The notes under the pieces were generated by a model, which was not told the origin of the DNA, did not search any database, and was given only the letters and a program-made list of their open reading frames with translations. From assembly GCF_946479715.1 (NCBI RefSeq), contig NZ_CAMLHF010000035.1, positions 1-33,205 on the forward strand: DNA of 33,205 nt, read 5' to 3'. The DNA comes from an uncultured Pedobacter sp. Lineage in GTDB: Bacteria; Bacteroidota; Bacteroidia; Sphingobacteriales; Sphingobacteriaceae. Position 1 is the stretch's first letter. Each line of letters opens with the position of its first letter. The position numbers and the translations under genes were made by a program. Shown in pieces: positions 15,542 through 23,893 of this stretch.

Positions 15542-16708
15542 TTAATTTACTTCCAGTTCATCTCTTGAAGGGAATTTCGGAAAATTACCATGAGGTTCTG
15601 TTTGGTACCAATAAGCAACAGTCATGATATCCGATTTCTGTGCCAGATACCTGCCACCATCTCTCCATCCCAGATCCTGAATGGTTACCTTAAGGTCTTT
15701 ATCAAAACGTATCGGATCCATGATATGCCACCTGTACATTCCAAATCTTTGTTGGGCTTTATAGGTCCCGTCTGGCCTGATCACCTGATGTAAACCGGCA
15801 TAGGGAGTGCTGTATTCTGTATATTTACCACCTCTGTCGAAATTATAAGATCCGCAGAAATAATCCTCCGTTCCTGTTCCGGCTATGGTTGGATATTCTT
15901 TATCACCATCTAAAAAGAACTTGATCTCACCTTCTCCCCACCATCCATTGTTGTTTACACCAAGTCCCATATATAGGCCTACAAACTGTCCTTTGCCTTT
16001 TACACCATCAATTATAGTATGTACAGATGTAGTGTTAGGGTTCGATCTTCTATATTGTGCATGAAAATAAGCTTCGTCATCTGCAACTGGGGTAAGTGTG
16101 TAATTTACCTGATAATATAACCTCATATCATCTTTTGGATTAATGTTTTCAAGAGTGATTTTGCATTTCTTTCTGAAAGGCATTTTCCAGTAGCAGTTAA
16201 AAGCACTTCCCGGATTAACACTTACAGGTAGGGAATTTAATGGAGCATATTCTCCCCATCCCATTCCAAAGAATGCACCTACAGGAGCTTCAATAGAAGG
16301 TTCTTTTTCATCGTCCCAGTAAAAGCGTAAAATAGAGAACTGCCAGTTTCCCGTTGGTGTCATCCAGATCTGCTGTATGGCACCAGGACCCTCCATTTCT
16401 GCTATAGTTACGGTTTCTCCGCTTTTAACAATTATAAAAGGATTCACTTTCCAGCCAATTCCCAGATCGCGGGCTTCGTTTGCTGCGTTGGCAACATTAC
16501 GTTGCCCTTTACTTTTCACTGGGTCAGCCATTCCGCCTTTACCTTTTTCTCCGGTGAAGTTCTCCGGACTGATAGACCTGGTTTTTGCATCAGATAATCG
16601 AGACAGATTACCAAGATTCATATCAAGGCCATCAAATTTCTGTGGTTTTTGCGCAACTGCCGGTAGAACGAAAATGGTTGCGATGATTAGTAATAAAAGC
16701 TTTCTCAT
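15542..16708 (-). CDS. GH172 (DUF2961) glycoside hydrolase, candidate exo-alpha-D-arabinofuranosidase
   Basis: This 388-residue protein has a standard signal peptide (MRKLLLLIIATIFVLPAVAQ) and a DUF2961 domain, now family GH172. Family motifs visible are GPGAIQQIWMTP, APVGAFFGMGWGEY, NNNGWWGEGEIKFFLDGD and PTIAGTGTEDYFCGSY. Candidate catalytic glutamates are in the GEGE segment (E259/E261) and the GTED segment (E281), the positions of the retaining pair in this family. Known GH172 activities are alpha-D-fructofuranosidase/difructose-dianhydride hydrolysis and exo-alpha-D-arabinofuranosidase on mycobacterial arabinogalactan. Because an isomerase and kinase suited to D-arabinose follow, the arabinofuranosidase role is favoured. 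It is the first gene of the operon. The ATG at 16708 was preferred to one 45 bases upstream because it begins the signal peptide properly. It probably acts in the periplasm. Confidence 0.88.
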   Translation of the reverse strand: MRKLLLLIIATIFVLPAVAQKPQKFDGLDMNLGNLSRLSDAKTRSISPENFTGEKGKGGMADPVKSKGQRNVANAANEARDLGIGWKVNPFIIVKSGETVTIAEMEGPGAIQQIWMTPTGNWQFSILRFYWDDEKEPSIEAPVGAFFGMGWGEYAPLNSLPVSVNPGSAFNCYWKMPFRKKCKITLENINPKDDMRLYYQVNYTLTPVADDEAYFHAQYRRSNPNTTSVHTIIDGVKGKGQFVGLYMGLGVNNNGWWGEGEIKFFLDGDKEYPTIAGTGTEDYFCGSYNFDRGGKYTEYSTPYAGLHQVIRPDGTYKAQQRFGMYRWHIMDPIRFDKDLKVTIQDLGWRDGGRYLAQKSDIMTVAYWYQTEPHGNFPKFPSRDELEVN

Positions 16709-16767
16709 AATTTTAAATTGCGACGTGCCTCGGCTACTTAATAAGCTTTTCACTTGAAATTGTGTAC

Positions 16768-16788
16768 TCCAAATACCCGAGATTTGGA
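16768..16788 (-). promoter_or_regulatory. Small hairpin in the operon leader
   Basis: Positions 16768-16774 pair perfectly with 16782-16788 (7 bp, TCCAAAT/ATTTGGA) around a 7-base loop, just downstream of operator O1 in the direction of the GH172 operon. The susC leader has a weaker hairpin, also with a 7-base loop, at the matching place (18379-18393). A role in protecting the 5' end of the mRNA is possible; the small size leaves room for chance. Confidence 0.35.
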
Positions 16789-16791
16789 TTT

Positions 16792-16807
16792 GCTTACACG
16801 TTTAAGC
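16792..16807. promoter_or_regulatory. Operator O1, LacI-type palindrome
   Basis: The sequence GCTTACACGTTTAAGC is a near-perfect 16-bp palindrome with the central CG typical of LacI-family operators. It is the exact reverse complement of operator O4 in front of susC. It lies between the predicted promoter and the GH172 start, a position suited to repression. Confidence 0.75.
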
Positions 16808-16851
16808 TAAAAAGGATAAAAAAAAATGCTGAGCACTTCGGTTTTAAATGG

Positions 16852-16876
16852 TTTATAATTTGATTGTGTAATCAAA
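16852..16876 (-). promoter_or_regulatory. Predicted promoter of the 13-gene operon
   Basis: On the minus strand a TTTG element (16873-16876) is followed after 15 bases by TATAAA (16852-16857). The same two elements occur in the mirror copy in front of susC. They lie between operators O2 and O1. They only loosely match the Bacteroidota -33 TTTG / -7 TAnnTTTG pattern, so the exact start site is uncertain. Confidence 0.4.
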
Positions 16877-16881
16877 CTTAA

Positions 16882-16897
16882 GCTTAAACGTTTAAAC
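16882..16897. promoter_or_regulatory. Operator O2, LacI-type palindrome
   Basis: GCTTAAACGTTTAAAC is a palindromic 16-mer centred 90 bp upstream of O1. It sits in a 32-bp block (16871-16902) that matches 18261-18292 in inverted orientation with one mismatch. Together with O1 it brackets the predicted operon promoter. Confidence 0.75.
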
Positions 16898-16971
16898 GAA
16901 CAAATATTTTTTTATTTTTTTTCAAGGGCTGATGTAACATTCTCGTTCTAAGATGCGCACAGGCCATTAAG

Positions 16972-18006
16972 CTACTTCTTTTTAGCCGTAGCGCTCGATT
17001 GTCTTACAATTAATTTCGAAGGGATACTTATCTGCGTGTTGAGGCTTTTTTTATCAGTTATGTTTTTAATTAAGATCTGAACAGCCTTTTTACCCATTTC
17101 AAGTAGTGGCTGTTCTATATAGGTTAAAGGGGAATAAAAGAAATCAAAAGCTTCACTCTCATCAAAACATACTATAGCTACGTCATCTGGAACCCTATAC
17201 TGCATCTTATTTAACGATTTCAATCCTTTTAAAGTAAGCGTATTTGTAGCAAAAAATAGCGCATCCATTGCAGGATTCTGAGCAAACAGTTCACGTATAC
17301 CCGCTCCTATCTCTTCCTGATTAGCATTGAAATCAACAGTTTTGATCAACGGGGTTTTAGCTTTTAACAGTTTATTGTCCTTAATTGCATCAAGGTAGCC
17401 CCGCTTTCTATCCAGCATATGAACTAAATCTGTTTTATAAGCGACCATGCCTATGTTTGTTCTGCCTGCTTCAATTAAATGGCTCACAGCATGATAAGAA
17501 GCATCATAATTGTTAGTCATCACATAGTTAGTATCCAGGCCTTTAAAATACCTGTCGATAAGCACTACTGGAATATTGTTTTTTAAGAGCACTTCAATTT
17601 GTTCTTGTGAATTTTCGGCCGGTGCAATGATAAAACCATCAACCTGTCTTTCAGTTAAAATATTGATCAGGTTTTGAGATTTCTCTGCATTTTCATCCGC
17701 ACTTGCAAAAATCACGGTATAGTTAAATTTCTTCGCTTCGTCTTCAACGTTTCTGGCAAGATTAGCAAAGAACGGATTGGAAATATCTGCTACAATTAAT
17801 CCAAAAGTATGCGATTTTCCTGTTTTAAGGCTTTTGGCAATCTGATTAGGCTGATACCCCATTTCCACAGCCGTATCTCTTATCACCTGGGCTATTTCTT
17901 TACCAACACGTGCTTCTTTTTCCTTATTATTTAGCACGTAAGAAACCAGCGCGGTAGAAACACCCACAGTTTGTGCAATATCTTTAATGGATACCTTCTT
18001 CTTCAT
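16972..18006 (-). CDS. LacI-family transcriptional repressor of the locus
   Basis: This 344-residue protein has an N-terminal LacI helix-turn-helix (VSIKDIAQTVGVSTALVSYVLNN, about residues 4-26), a hinge helix region (QPNQIAKSLKTGKS) and a periplasmic-binding-protein-like sugar-sensing domain (HTFGLIVADISNPFFANLARNVE onward). It should bind palindromic operators as a dimer, and four strong palindromes of LacI type (GCTTAAACGTTTAAGC-like) flank the gene, two on each side. The effector is presumably a sugar or sugar phosphate of the pathway, such as D-arabinose or D-ribulose; this is not visible in the sequence. A weaker palindrome lies 14 bases before its start, suggesting autoregulation. No clear terminator separates it from the operon 263 bases downstream, so some readthrough is possible. 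Confidence 0.92.
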   Translation of the reverse strand: MKKKVSIKDIAQTVGVSTALVSYVLNNKEKEARVGKEIAQVIRDTAVEMGYQPNQIAKSLKTGKSHTFGLIVADISNPFFANLARNVEDEAKKFNYTVIFASADENAEKSQNLINILTERQVDGFIIAPAENSQEQIEVLLKNNIPVVLIDRYFKGLDTNYVMTNNYDASYHAVSHLIEAGRTNIGMVAYKTDLVHMLDRKRGYLDAIKDNKLLKAKTPLIKTVDFNANQEEIGAGIRELFAQNPAMDALFFATNTLTLKGLKSLNKMQYRVPDDVAIVCFDESEAFDFFYSPLTYIEQPLLEMGKKAVQILIKNITDKKSLNTQISIPSKLIVRQSSATAKKK

Positions 18007-18019
18007 TGCATAAAGGTAT

Positions 18020-18035
18020 GCTTAATCGATTAACA
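18020..18035. promoter_or_regulatory. Weak fifth operator-like palindrome upstream of lacI
   Basis: GCTTAATCGATTAACA shares 12 of 16 positions with the consensus GCTTAAACGTTTAAGC, and its core TTAATCGATTAA is a perfect 12-bp palindrome. It ends 14 bases before the lacI start codon, where a bound repressor would block lacI transcription. Autoregulation is inferred. Confidence 0.5.
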
Positions 18036-18265
18036 TAAAAATATTAATTGAAACATTTACCTAATTAATTTTAGGCTTTTATCTACCCTGCCTCTTAAAA
18101 ACGAAATAGATCTGTATTTTTCTTCGCTATTGTAAAGAATTTATCACGAAGCAAGATATCCATCAAGCAAAAAGTGTGTTTTTAACCATTTAGAGGCGGA
18201 TTCTGTAAAACCATCCACTGCTTTTTAAGGGAATTGTTTCATGAAATGCAAAAAACTGCTTGTTT

Positions 18266-18281
18266 GTTTAAACGTTTAAGC
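18266..18281. promoter_or_regulatory. Operator O3, LacI-type palindrome
   Basis: GTTTAAACGTTTAAGC is the exact reverse complement of operator O2 and lies upstream of the predicted susC promoter. Its centre is 88 bp from that of O4. Confidence 0.75.
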
Positions 18282-18286
18282 TTAAG

Positions 18287-18308
18287 TTTGATATACACCA
18301 ATTATAAA
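18287..18308 (+). promoter_or_regulatory. Predicted susC promoter
   Basis: A TTTG element (18287-18290) is followed after 12 bases by TATAAA (18303-18308). The same elements occur in the mirror promoter of the minus-strand operon with a 3-base longer spacer. It lies between operators O3 and O4. The exact start site is uncertain. Confidence 0.4.
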
Positions 18309-18353
18309 TCATTTTTTGAACCGAGATCGCTTCGGAATTTTTTTGATCTTTTT

Positions 18354-18369
18354 GCTTAAACGTGTAAGC
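18354..18369. promoter_or_regulatory. Operator O4, LacI-type palindrome
   Basis: GCTTAAACGTGTAAGC is identical, in reverse complement, to operator O1. The identity extends two bases further (AA) and a CTTTTT run precedes both copies. It lies downstream of the predicted susC promoter, a repressing position. Confidence 0.75.
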
Positions 18370-18509
18370 AAGTATTATGGGATGCGCGCTCCCTGGAATT
18401 TCTGCTTATAATTTAGCTGTTATCATTGAAACGAGGCACTCCTACTTTTCTAACTATGGAGAACACTTACCACGCTCAATTTTTTAACCATAAACCAAAT
18501 TAAATTTTT

Positions 18510-21500
18510 ATGAAAGGTTACCAGAACACTAAAACGAGTAATCGTTATGGTGGTAATGCCAGAGTAGTATTAAAGATTTTTTTCTTTTTCTTACTCGCAA
18601 ATTATCACCCGCTGAAAGCACACGCTTTTCAGGTAAATGCAACACAACAAGCCCGGGTTATTACAGGAACTGTTAAAGATGATGCAGGCATCCCTTTACA
18701 GGGCGTAAGTGTCACGATTAAGGGAGAAACCGCAAAAACACAAACTGATGTAAACGGAAAATACAGCATCGGCTTGCAAAGCTCTGGTTCTCATCTCATC
18801 TTCTCTTACATTGGGATGGAAACCCGCGAAATTCCCATTGGCTCTGGAAATGTTTACAATGTTACCCTACAGGATGACAGTAAAACATTGGAAGAAGTAT
18901 CCATCTCTACCGGATACATGACACAAAAGAAGGCAGACCTAACCGGAGCCATCAGTGTAATCTCAAGAGACGACTTTGCTAAAAATCCAAGTGCTAATGT
19001 CATGAGATCTTTGCAGGGAAAGGTTCCTGGCGTTTTTATTACAACAGATGGGAATCCCGCAGAAAATGTTGGAATTCAGGTTCGTGGGGTTACCTCTATG
19101 AACTCCTCTCCTGCCCTGATTGTGTTGGATGGTCAGCCTGTTACCATTAATCTGAGAGACATTAATCCAAATGACATCGAATCAATGCAGGTATTGAAAG
19201 ATGCAGCCTCGGCTTCAATCTACGGTTCCCGTGCTGCAGGAGGTGTTATTCTCATCAATACAAAAAAAGGCAGAAAGGGTGATAATACAAAAATAACACT
19301 CGACAGTTACGTTGGTGCTTCAAAAATAACGGGAGTTCCAGATATGCTCAATGCAGTGCAATATGGCCAGGGTTTATGGCAGGCAACCGTTAATGATGGC
19401 GACGATCCGGGTCCGGGTAACATACGTATTTATAACTACGACTGGAATCGGGATGCCAACGGAGTTCCTGTACTAAACAAGGTCACTCCCATAGAATGGT
19501 TAAATGCAGATCATACTATGCCTTCGTCAGATACGGATTGGTTTAAAGAAGGCACCAGAACTGGTTATCAGCAAAATCATCAGTTAACTATATCCAGCTC
19601 AAGCGAAAGATCAACCAGTCTTTTCTCTTTAAATTATTATGATAATAATGGTACACAGGTTACCTCAAATTTTAAACGCTATTCAGCGCGGTTCAATAAT
19701 GACTATGACCTGCTAAAAGGCAAACTAACTATAGGTGAAAATTTTGCATTATCGAAACTTGCAATTCATGATGTGAACAGTACTTATGGATTTTTGGTGA
19801 TGCCTCCAAACATTCCGGTTTATGATCTTAATGGAGGCTGGGGCGGTGTGGCCATGCCTCTTGGTATGGACGACTTTAATAACCCTGTTAGAGACCTGTT
19901 GATAAGAAAAGACAACAGGAACAACTATCTAAAAGCACTGGGAACTGTCTATGCAAATCTGAAGATCCTGCCTAATCTTGCACTTAAAACCCAATTTGGT
20001 GTAGACTATACTATGGAGTACGATAGAACTATTGATCCTAAGTGGGTTGAGGCCGGAGGAAAAAGTAATACCATAAACAAGGTGTTTCAAAATAACACAC
20101 ATGACCTTGGAACTACCTGGACAAATACATTGACCTATAACCTTAAGCTTGGCGAACATACGGTGGATATGCTTGGCGGTTTGGAAGCGTACAAACTTTT
20201 ACAGGAAAATTTTCAGGGTAACCGAGATGGACTGCTATTAGAAAATAGAGATTACGCTTACCTTGGTACAGCAACGGGTGATAGCAAAGGCCTGCTAGGC
20301 GGAGGTAATGAAAGAAAGCTCTTCTCTTACTTTGGAAAGATCAACTATGCATATGCGTCTAAATATTTGTTTTCCGCAACTATTCGCCGAGACGGTTCTT
20401 CTGTATTCGGAGAGAACAATAAATACGGTTTCTTTCCTGCCTTCTCCGCCGGCTGGAGAATCAAGAACGAATCCTTCTTAAAGGATGTTAACGCTATTTC
20501 AGATTTGAAACTAAGGGCAAGCTGGGGCCAAAACGGTAATTCTGCACCACTCGCCTCAGCATTACTGGTAAACATTTATGGTGTTAACGTTGATGGGACT
20601 TCTTATCCGATAGCTGGTAATCAAACCGGTGGTATCCCATCAGGATACCTCAGAAGAAGTCTGGGAAACCAGGATTTAAAATGGGAAACCACTACCCAAA
20701 CAAACATAGGTGTTGATTTTGCTTTCTTAAACAATCGCCTTACAGGGTCCTTAGATTGGTTTAATAAGAAAACAACAGATATGCTCTTTCAACCACCATA
20801 TATCGCAGCTTTGGGCGAAGGTGGATATCGATGGATCAATGCCGCAGATATGACCAACAAAGGTTTCGAATTGATACTTGGCTGGAATGACACTAAAGGT
20901 GATTTTTCTTATCACATCACCACTAATTTTTCGGCGTATAAAAACAAAATCACAGATCTGCCTTCAAGTGTAAGATTTGCCTATGGAGGTAACGGATTGT
21001 TAGACGACGTTATCGGACGGCCACTGAATTCATTTTATGGCTTAGTTGCCGATGGTATTTTTAAAACGCAGGAAGAAGTTGATAATTCCGCTCAACAGCC
21101 AGGAAAAGGTATTGGAAGGATCAGATATAAAGATCTGGATGGAGACGGTGTAATTAATGAAGCCTATGACCGTACCTGGATAGGCGTTCGAGATCCCAAT
21201 TTAATGGCTGGTCTAAATCTTCAGGCTTCCTATAAAAATTTCGATTTTACGGCCTTTTTTCAGGGTGTTTTTGGCAACGATGTTTATAACTCATGGAAAG
21301 AGCTTAGTGATTTCTGGAACATAGGTGTTCAGAACGACAGAAATCACCCACTCCGCGTGTTGGATGCCTGGACCCCTTTAAATCCTAATTCAGACATCCC
21401 AGCATTGTCACGTCGCGACTCTAATGGTGAAAAAAGATTGTCTACTTACTTTATTGAGCCAGGATCTTACGTTAAGCTCAGAAGTGCTGATTTAGGCTAT

Positions 21501-21677
21501 ACATTTCCTTCCAAAATTACCCAGAAGATCAGCATAGAAAGATTAAGATTATACATTTCTGCTCAAAATCTTTTTACCGTTAAAAGTGGCAAGTTCACCG
21601 CCGGAGATCCTGAAAATCCAGGCACGGGCTATCCAATGCCGCTTACTACTTATTTAGGTATTAACGTAACATTTTAA
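18510..21677 (+). CDS. SusC-family TonB-dependent outer-membrane transporter
   Basis: This 1055-residue protein has an N-terminal export segment (LKIFFFFLLANYHPLKAHAF), a carboxypeptidase-like regulatory domain (about 45-125; ITGTVKDDAGIPLQGVSVTI), a plug domain (about 130-250; VMRSLQGKVPGVFITTDGNP, SPALIVLDGQPV, IESMQVLKDAASASIYGSRA) and a long beta-barrel ending in TYLGINVTF with a C-terminal Phe, as expected for outer-membrane insertion. It imports oligosaccharides through the outer membrane with energy from TonB, working with the SusD lipoprotein encoded 11 bases downstream. The promoter carries the same operators as the hydrolase operon, so import and breakdown should be switched together. 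The ligand is probably an arabinan-type oligosaccharide; this is inferred from the neighbours only. Length is normal and no frameshift is seen. Confidence 0.95.
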   Translation: MKGYQNTKTSNRYGGNARVVLKIFFFFLLANYHPLKAHAFQVNATQQARVITGTVKDDAGIPLQGVSVTIKGETAKTQTDVNGKYSIGLQSSGSHLIFSYIGMETREIPIGSGNVYNVTLQDDSKTLEEVSISTGYMTQKKADLTGAISVISRDDFAKNPSANVMRSLQGKVPGVFITTDGNPAENVGIQVRGVTSMNSSPALIVLDGQPVTINLRDINPNDIESMQVLKDAASASIYGSRAAGGVILINTKKGRKGDNTKITLDSYVGASKITGVPDMLNAVQYGQGLWQATVNDGDDPGPGNIRIYNYDWNRDANGVPVLNKVTPIEWLNADHTMPSSDTDWFKEGTRTGYQQNHQLTISSSSERSTSLFSLNYYDNNGTQVTSNFKRYSARFNNDYDLLKGKLTIGENFALSKLAIHDVNSTYGFLVMPPNIPVYDLNGGWGGVAMPLGMDDFNNPVRDLLIRKDNRNNYLKALGTVYANLKILPNLALKTQFGVDYTMEYDRTIDPKWVEAGGKSNTINKVFQNNTHDLGTTWTNTLTYNLKLGEHTVDMLGGLEAYKLLQENFQGNRDGLLLENRDYAYLGTATGDSKGLLGGGNERKLFSYFGKINYAYASKYLFSATIRRDGSSVFGENNKYGFFPAFSAGWRIKNESFLKDVNAISDLKLRASWGQNGNSAPLASALLVNIYGVNVDGTSYPIAGNQTGGIPSGYLRRSLGNQDLKWETTTQTNIGVDFAFLNNRLTGSLDWFNKKTTDMLFQPPYIAALGEGGYRWINAADMTNKGFELILGWNDTKGDFSYHITTNFSAYKNKITDLPSSVRFAYGGNGLLDDVIGRPLNSFYGLVADGIFKTQEEVDNSAQQPGKGIGRIRYKDLDGDGVINEAYDRTWIGVRDPNLMAGLNLQASYKNFDFTAFFQGVFGNDVYNSWKELSDFWNIGVQNDRNHPLRVLDAWTPLNPNSDIPALSRRDSNGEKRLSTYFIEPGSYVKLRSADLGYTFPSKITQKISIERLRLYISAQNLFTVKSGKFTAGDPENPGTGYPMPLTTYLGINVTF

Positions 21678-21688
21678 AACGTACGAAA

Positions 21689-23437
21689 ATGAAAAAATAT
21701 AAAATAATTATAGCACTCCTTGGAATGATCCTATTCTTTGGGTGCAAAAAATACCTCGACGTATCAACTAAAGGTGCTTTAACTGAAGAACAGGTTTCCA
21801 ATCCGGAACAACTGGAAAACTTTGTAACGGCAGCGTACGCCTATATGCCGAATCTGGGATATCCAGATACGCATGCCCCATGGATAGCAAGTCTTCGCTC
21901 AGACGATGCCTACAAAGGTGGCGGTGGTTTAAGTGATCAAACTCCATGGTACGAAATGGAGATTTTTTCAGCCGTAACTCCAAACGTTGGAAATAATGAT
22001 GGGCCATGGTATCAGGGTTACTGTGCCATCAGCCGTGCCAATGGTGCGCTGCGCCTGTTAGGTAAATTTGACGAAACTCAGTTTGCAGCCAAAGAACAAC
22101 GTATTGCAGAAATGAAATTTCTGAGAGGCTGGATCTATCTGGGGATGAAATTAAGATGGAATTATGTACCATGGATAGATGAAACTGTACCAACAGATGC
22201 CGCAGTTGTTGCAGCAATTTCAAACAGGCCTAAAGGTTCTGTAAACGACCTTGAATTATGGGATAAGATCATCAAGGATCTGGAAGATGCCGCTAATGTG
22301 TTGCCCGAAACTCAGTCAGAAAAGGGCCGTCCTACTAAGTTTGCCGCTCATGCCCTTGCCGCTAAAGCTTTATTATTTAGAGCATATGAAAAAAATGACA
22401 GGCATGAGGTAACCAATATCAACAAGGAAACCCTAAACAAATCCCTGGCACATATAAATGAGATTACTGCAAGAGATGGATCACAGTATGACCTGACGCC
22501 TGATTTTGCCGAGAATTTTATGATTGAATATGATAACAATACCAAGGAGTCTCTTTGGGAAATTCAATATTCTTTAGACGATGGAACAACCAACGGAAGG
22601 GTAAACTGGGGCGATCAGCTTAATGCACCATGGTGGTCTCCGTATTTTGGCTGCTGCGATTTTCATAAGATCTCGCACAACATGATAAATGCTTTTAAAA
22701 CTGATGGAACCGGGTTACCTGACTTCGACAATTACAACAATACTGAACTAGGCGGACAGCTTTATAAACAGTATTTCAAGGATCATGCTTTTGACCCACG
22801 AATGGGCCATACTGTGGCGATACCCGGCTATCCCTGGAAATACGACAATAAACTTATGTTTGATGAATCAGGGTCACGTGCGCCATTTCAGTATGGATAC
22901 TTCAACTCTATGAAGGAACAGGTCCGTCCGGATTGTAACTGCATGTTCAAGCCTTTTTATGTTCAAAATTCAATGAACAAGAAAGAAATCCGCTATGCAG
23001 AAGTATTACTTTGGAAAGCCGAAATCTTAATCCAATTAGATAGAACTGACGAGGCCCTCCCCATCATAAACAGAATAAGGGCGCGTGCAGCAAATAGTCT
23101 TGGCCGTTTAAAGAAAGACGATGGGAGTTTGTGGATGAATTATAAAGTAGAGCAATATAAACCCGGGGTAAACTGTACCTGGACCAAAGATTTTGCATGG
23201 AAAGCTTTAATGTGGGAAGACAGGTTAGAGCTAGCTGGCGAAGGAAGACGGTTTTACGACCTCATGCGTTGGGGACAGTTAAGTACAGTAATGAACACCT
23301 ACATTGAAAAAGAGAAAAAACGGTTTGATTGGTTTAACCTGGCGCATTTTACTGCTGGCCGGGATGAATTCCTACCCATTCCTCAGCCTCAAATGAACTA
23401 CTCTCAAGGAAGTTATGTACAGAATCCAGGATATTAA
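21689..23437 (+). CDS. SusD/RagB-family glycan-binding lipoprotein
   Basis: This 582-residue lipoprotein has a signal with lipobox ending FFGC (Cys19) and the SusD start KKYLDVSTKGALTEEQ. TPR-like helical segments follow, including IAEMKFLRGWIYLGMKLRWNYVPW and AAHALAAKALLFRAYEKND. The C-terminal RagB/SusD part contains EVLLWKAEILIQLDR, the family's WEDRLELAGEGRRFYDLMRWG block, and the ending FLPIPQPQMNYSQG..QNPGY. SusD proteins sit on the cell surface as the lid of the SusC barrel and capture oligosaccharides. It is rich in Trp, as expected for sugar stacking. It lies 11 bases after susC and 13 before the next small lipoprotein gene, forming a three-gene unit. Its exact ligand cannot be read. 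Confidence 0.95.
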   Translation: MKKYKIIIALLGMILFFGCKKYLDVSTKGALTEEQVSNPEQLENFVTAAYAYMPNLGYPDTHAPWIASLRSDDAYKGGGGLSDQTPWYEMEIFSAVTPNVGNNDGPWYQGYCAISRANGALRLLGKFDETQFAAKEQRIAEMKFLRGWIYLGMKLRWNYVPWIDETVPTDAAVVAAISNRPKGSVNDLELWDKIIKDLEDAANVLPETQSEKGRPTKFAAHALAAKALLFRAYEKNDRHEVTNINKETLNKSLAHINEITARDGSQYDLTPDFAENFMIEYDNNTKESLWEIQYSLDDGTTNGRVNWGDQLNAPWWSPYFGCCDFHKISHNMINAFKTDGTGLPDFDNYNNTELGGQLYKQYFKDHAFDPRMGHTVAIPGYPWKYDNKLMFDESGSRAPFQYGYFNSMKEQVRPDCNCMFKPFYVQNSMNKKEIRYAEVLLWKAEILIQLDRTDEALPIINRIRARAANSLGRLKKDDGSLWMNYKVEQYKPGVNCTWTKDFAWKALMWEDRLELAGEGRRFYDLMRWGQLSTVMNTYIEKEKKRFDWFNLAHFTAGRDEFLPIPQPQMNYSQGSYVQNPGY

Positions 23438-23450
23438 AATCTATACAGCG

Positions 23451-23873
23451 ATGAAAAAAATTATTTATATGTGTTATCTCCCTTTGATTTTTCTGTTTAC
23501 CGGTTGTAAGAAAGAGCCGGTTATTGAAAGCAAAGCTGGAGTGAGTTTGCCTATGGTAACCAACCTTAAACTGCAAAAAACAGCTGAAAAAGAAGTTAAG
23601 TTAACATGGGGCATTCCGTCCTCCGTTTCAGATCAAATTGTTCAGCCTTTAAATGTATTTGTTGAGGTAAACGAGGTGATAAGTGTTACCAAAACAGTCT
23701 CGGTATTTTCTACAACAATTGCTAATGCCCCAACAGATTTTGTATACCAATTACCTGATGCAGCAAAAACTTACCACCTTACGGTAAAGCTTATGGGAAA
23801 TACAAAAGTTGTTGACAAAAACTATTCAAGCCAAATTTATTCGCTTGGACAGACTGTAGTTTATACAAAATAA
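23451..23873 (+). CDS. Small surface lipoprotein, third gene of the SusCD unit
   Basis: This 140-residue protein begins MKKIIYMCYLPLIFLFTGC, a lipoprotein signal with Cys19 followed by KKE. The mature part (about 120 residues) has the alternating strand pattern of a fibronectin III/Ig-like domain, with VTNLKLQKTAEKEVKLTW at the start and AKTYHLTVKLMG near the end. I do not recognise a named family with confidence; small lipoproteins of this kind often follow susD and act as accessory glycan-binding proteins. The ATG at 23451 was chosen over one 36 bases upstream inside the end of susD because it starts the signal peptide. The gene is followed by a hairpin. Confidence 0.75.
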   Translation: MKKIIYMCYLPLIFLFTGCKKEPVIESKAGVSLPMVTNLKLQKTAEKEVKLTWGIPSSVSDQIVQPLNVFVEVNEVISVTKTVSVFSTTIANAPTDFVYQLPDAAKTYHLTVKLMGNTKVVDKNYSSQIYSLGQTVVYTK

Positions 23874-23893
23874 CTACAAAAGTGTAACACCAG

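Larger units (their letters stand above)
18007..18509. other. Regulatory intergenic region between lacI and susC
   Basis: This 503-base gap separates the divergent lacI and susC genes. It holds a weak palindrome at 18020-18035, then about 225 bases (18036-18260) with no feature I can support apart from presumably the lacI promoter. Next come operator O3, the predicted susC promoter, operator O4 and a leader of about 140 bases before the susC ATG. The block 18261-18439 is a mirror-image counterpart of 16725-16902. Confidence 0.7.

Noticed and set aside
16792..18369. The repeated palindromes as transposon ends or a CRISPR-like repeat
   Set aside because: They are 16-bp LacI-type palindromes placed around two promoters; there is no transposase, target duplication or regular spacer pattern.
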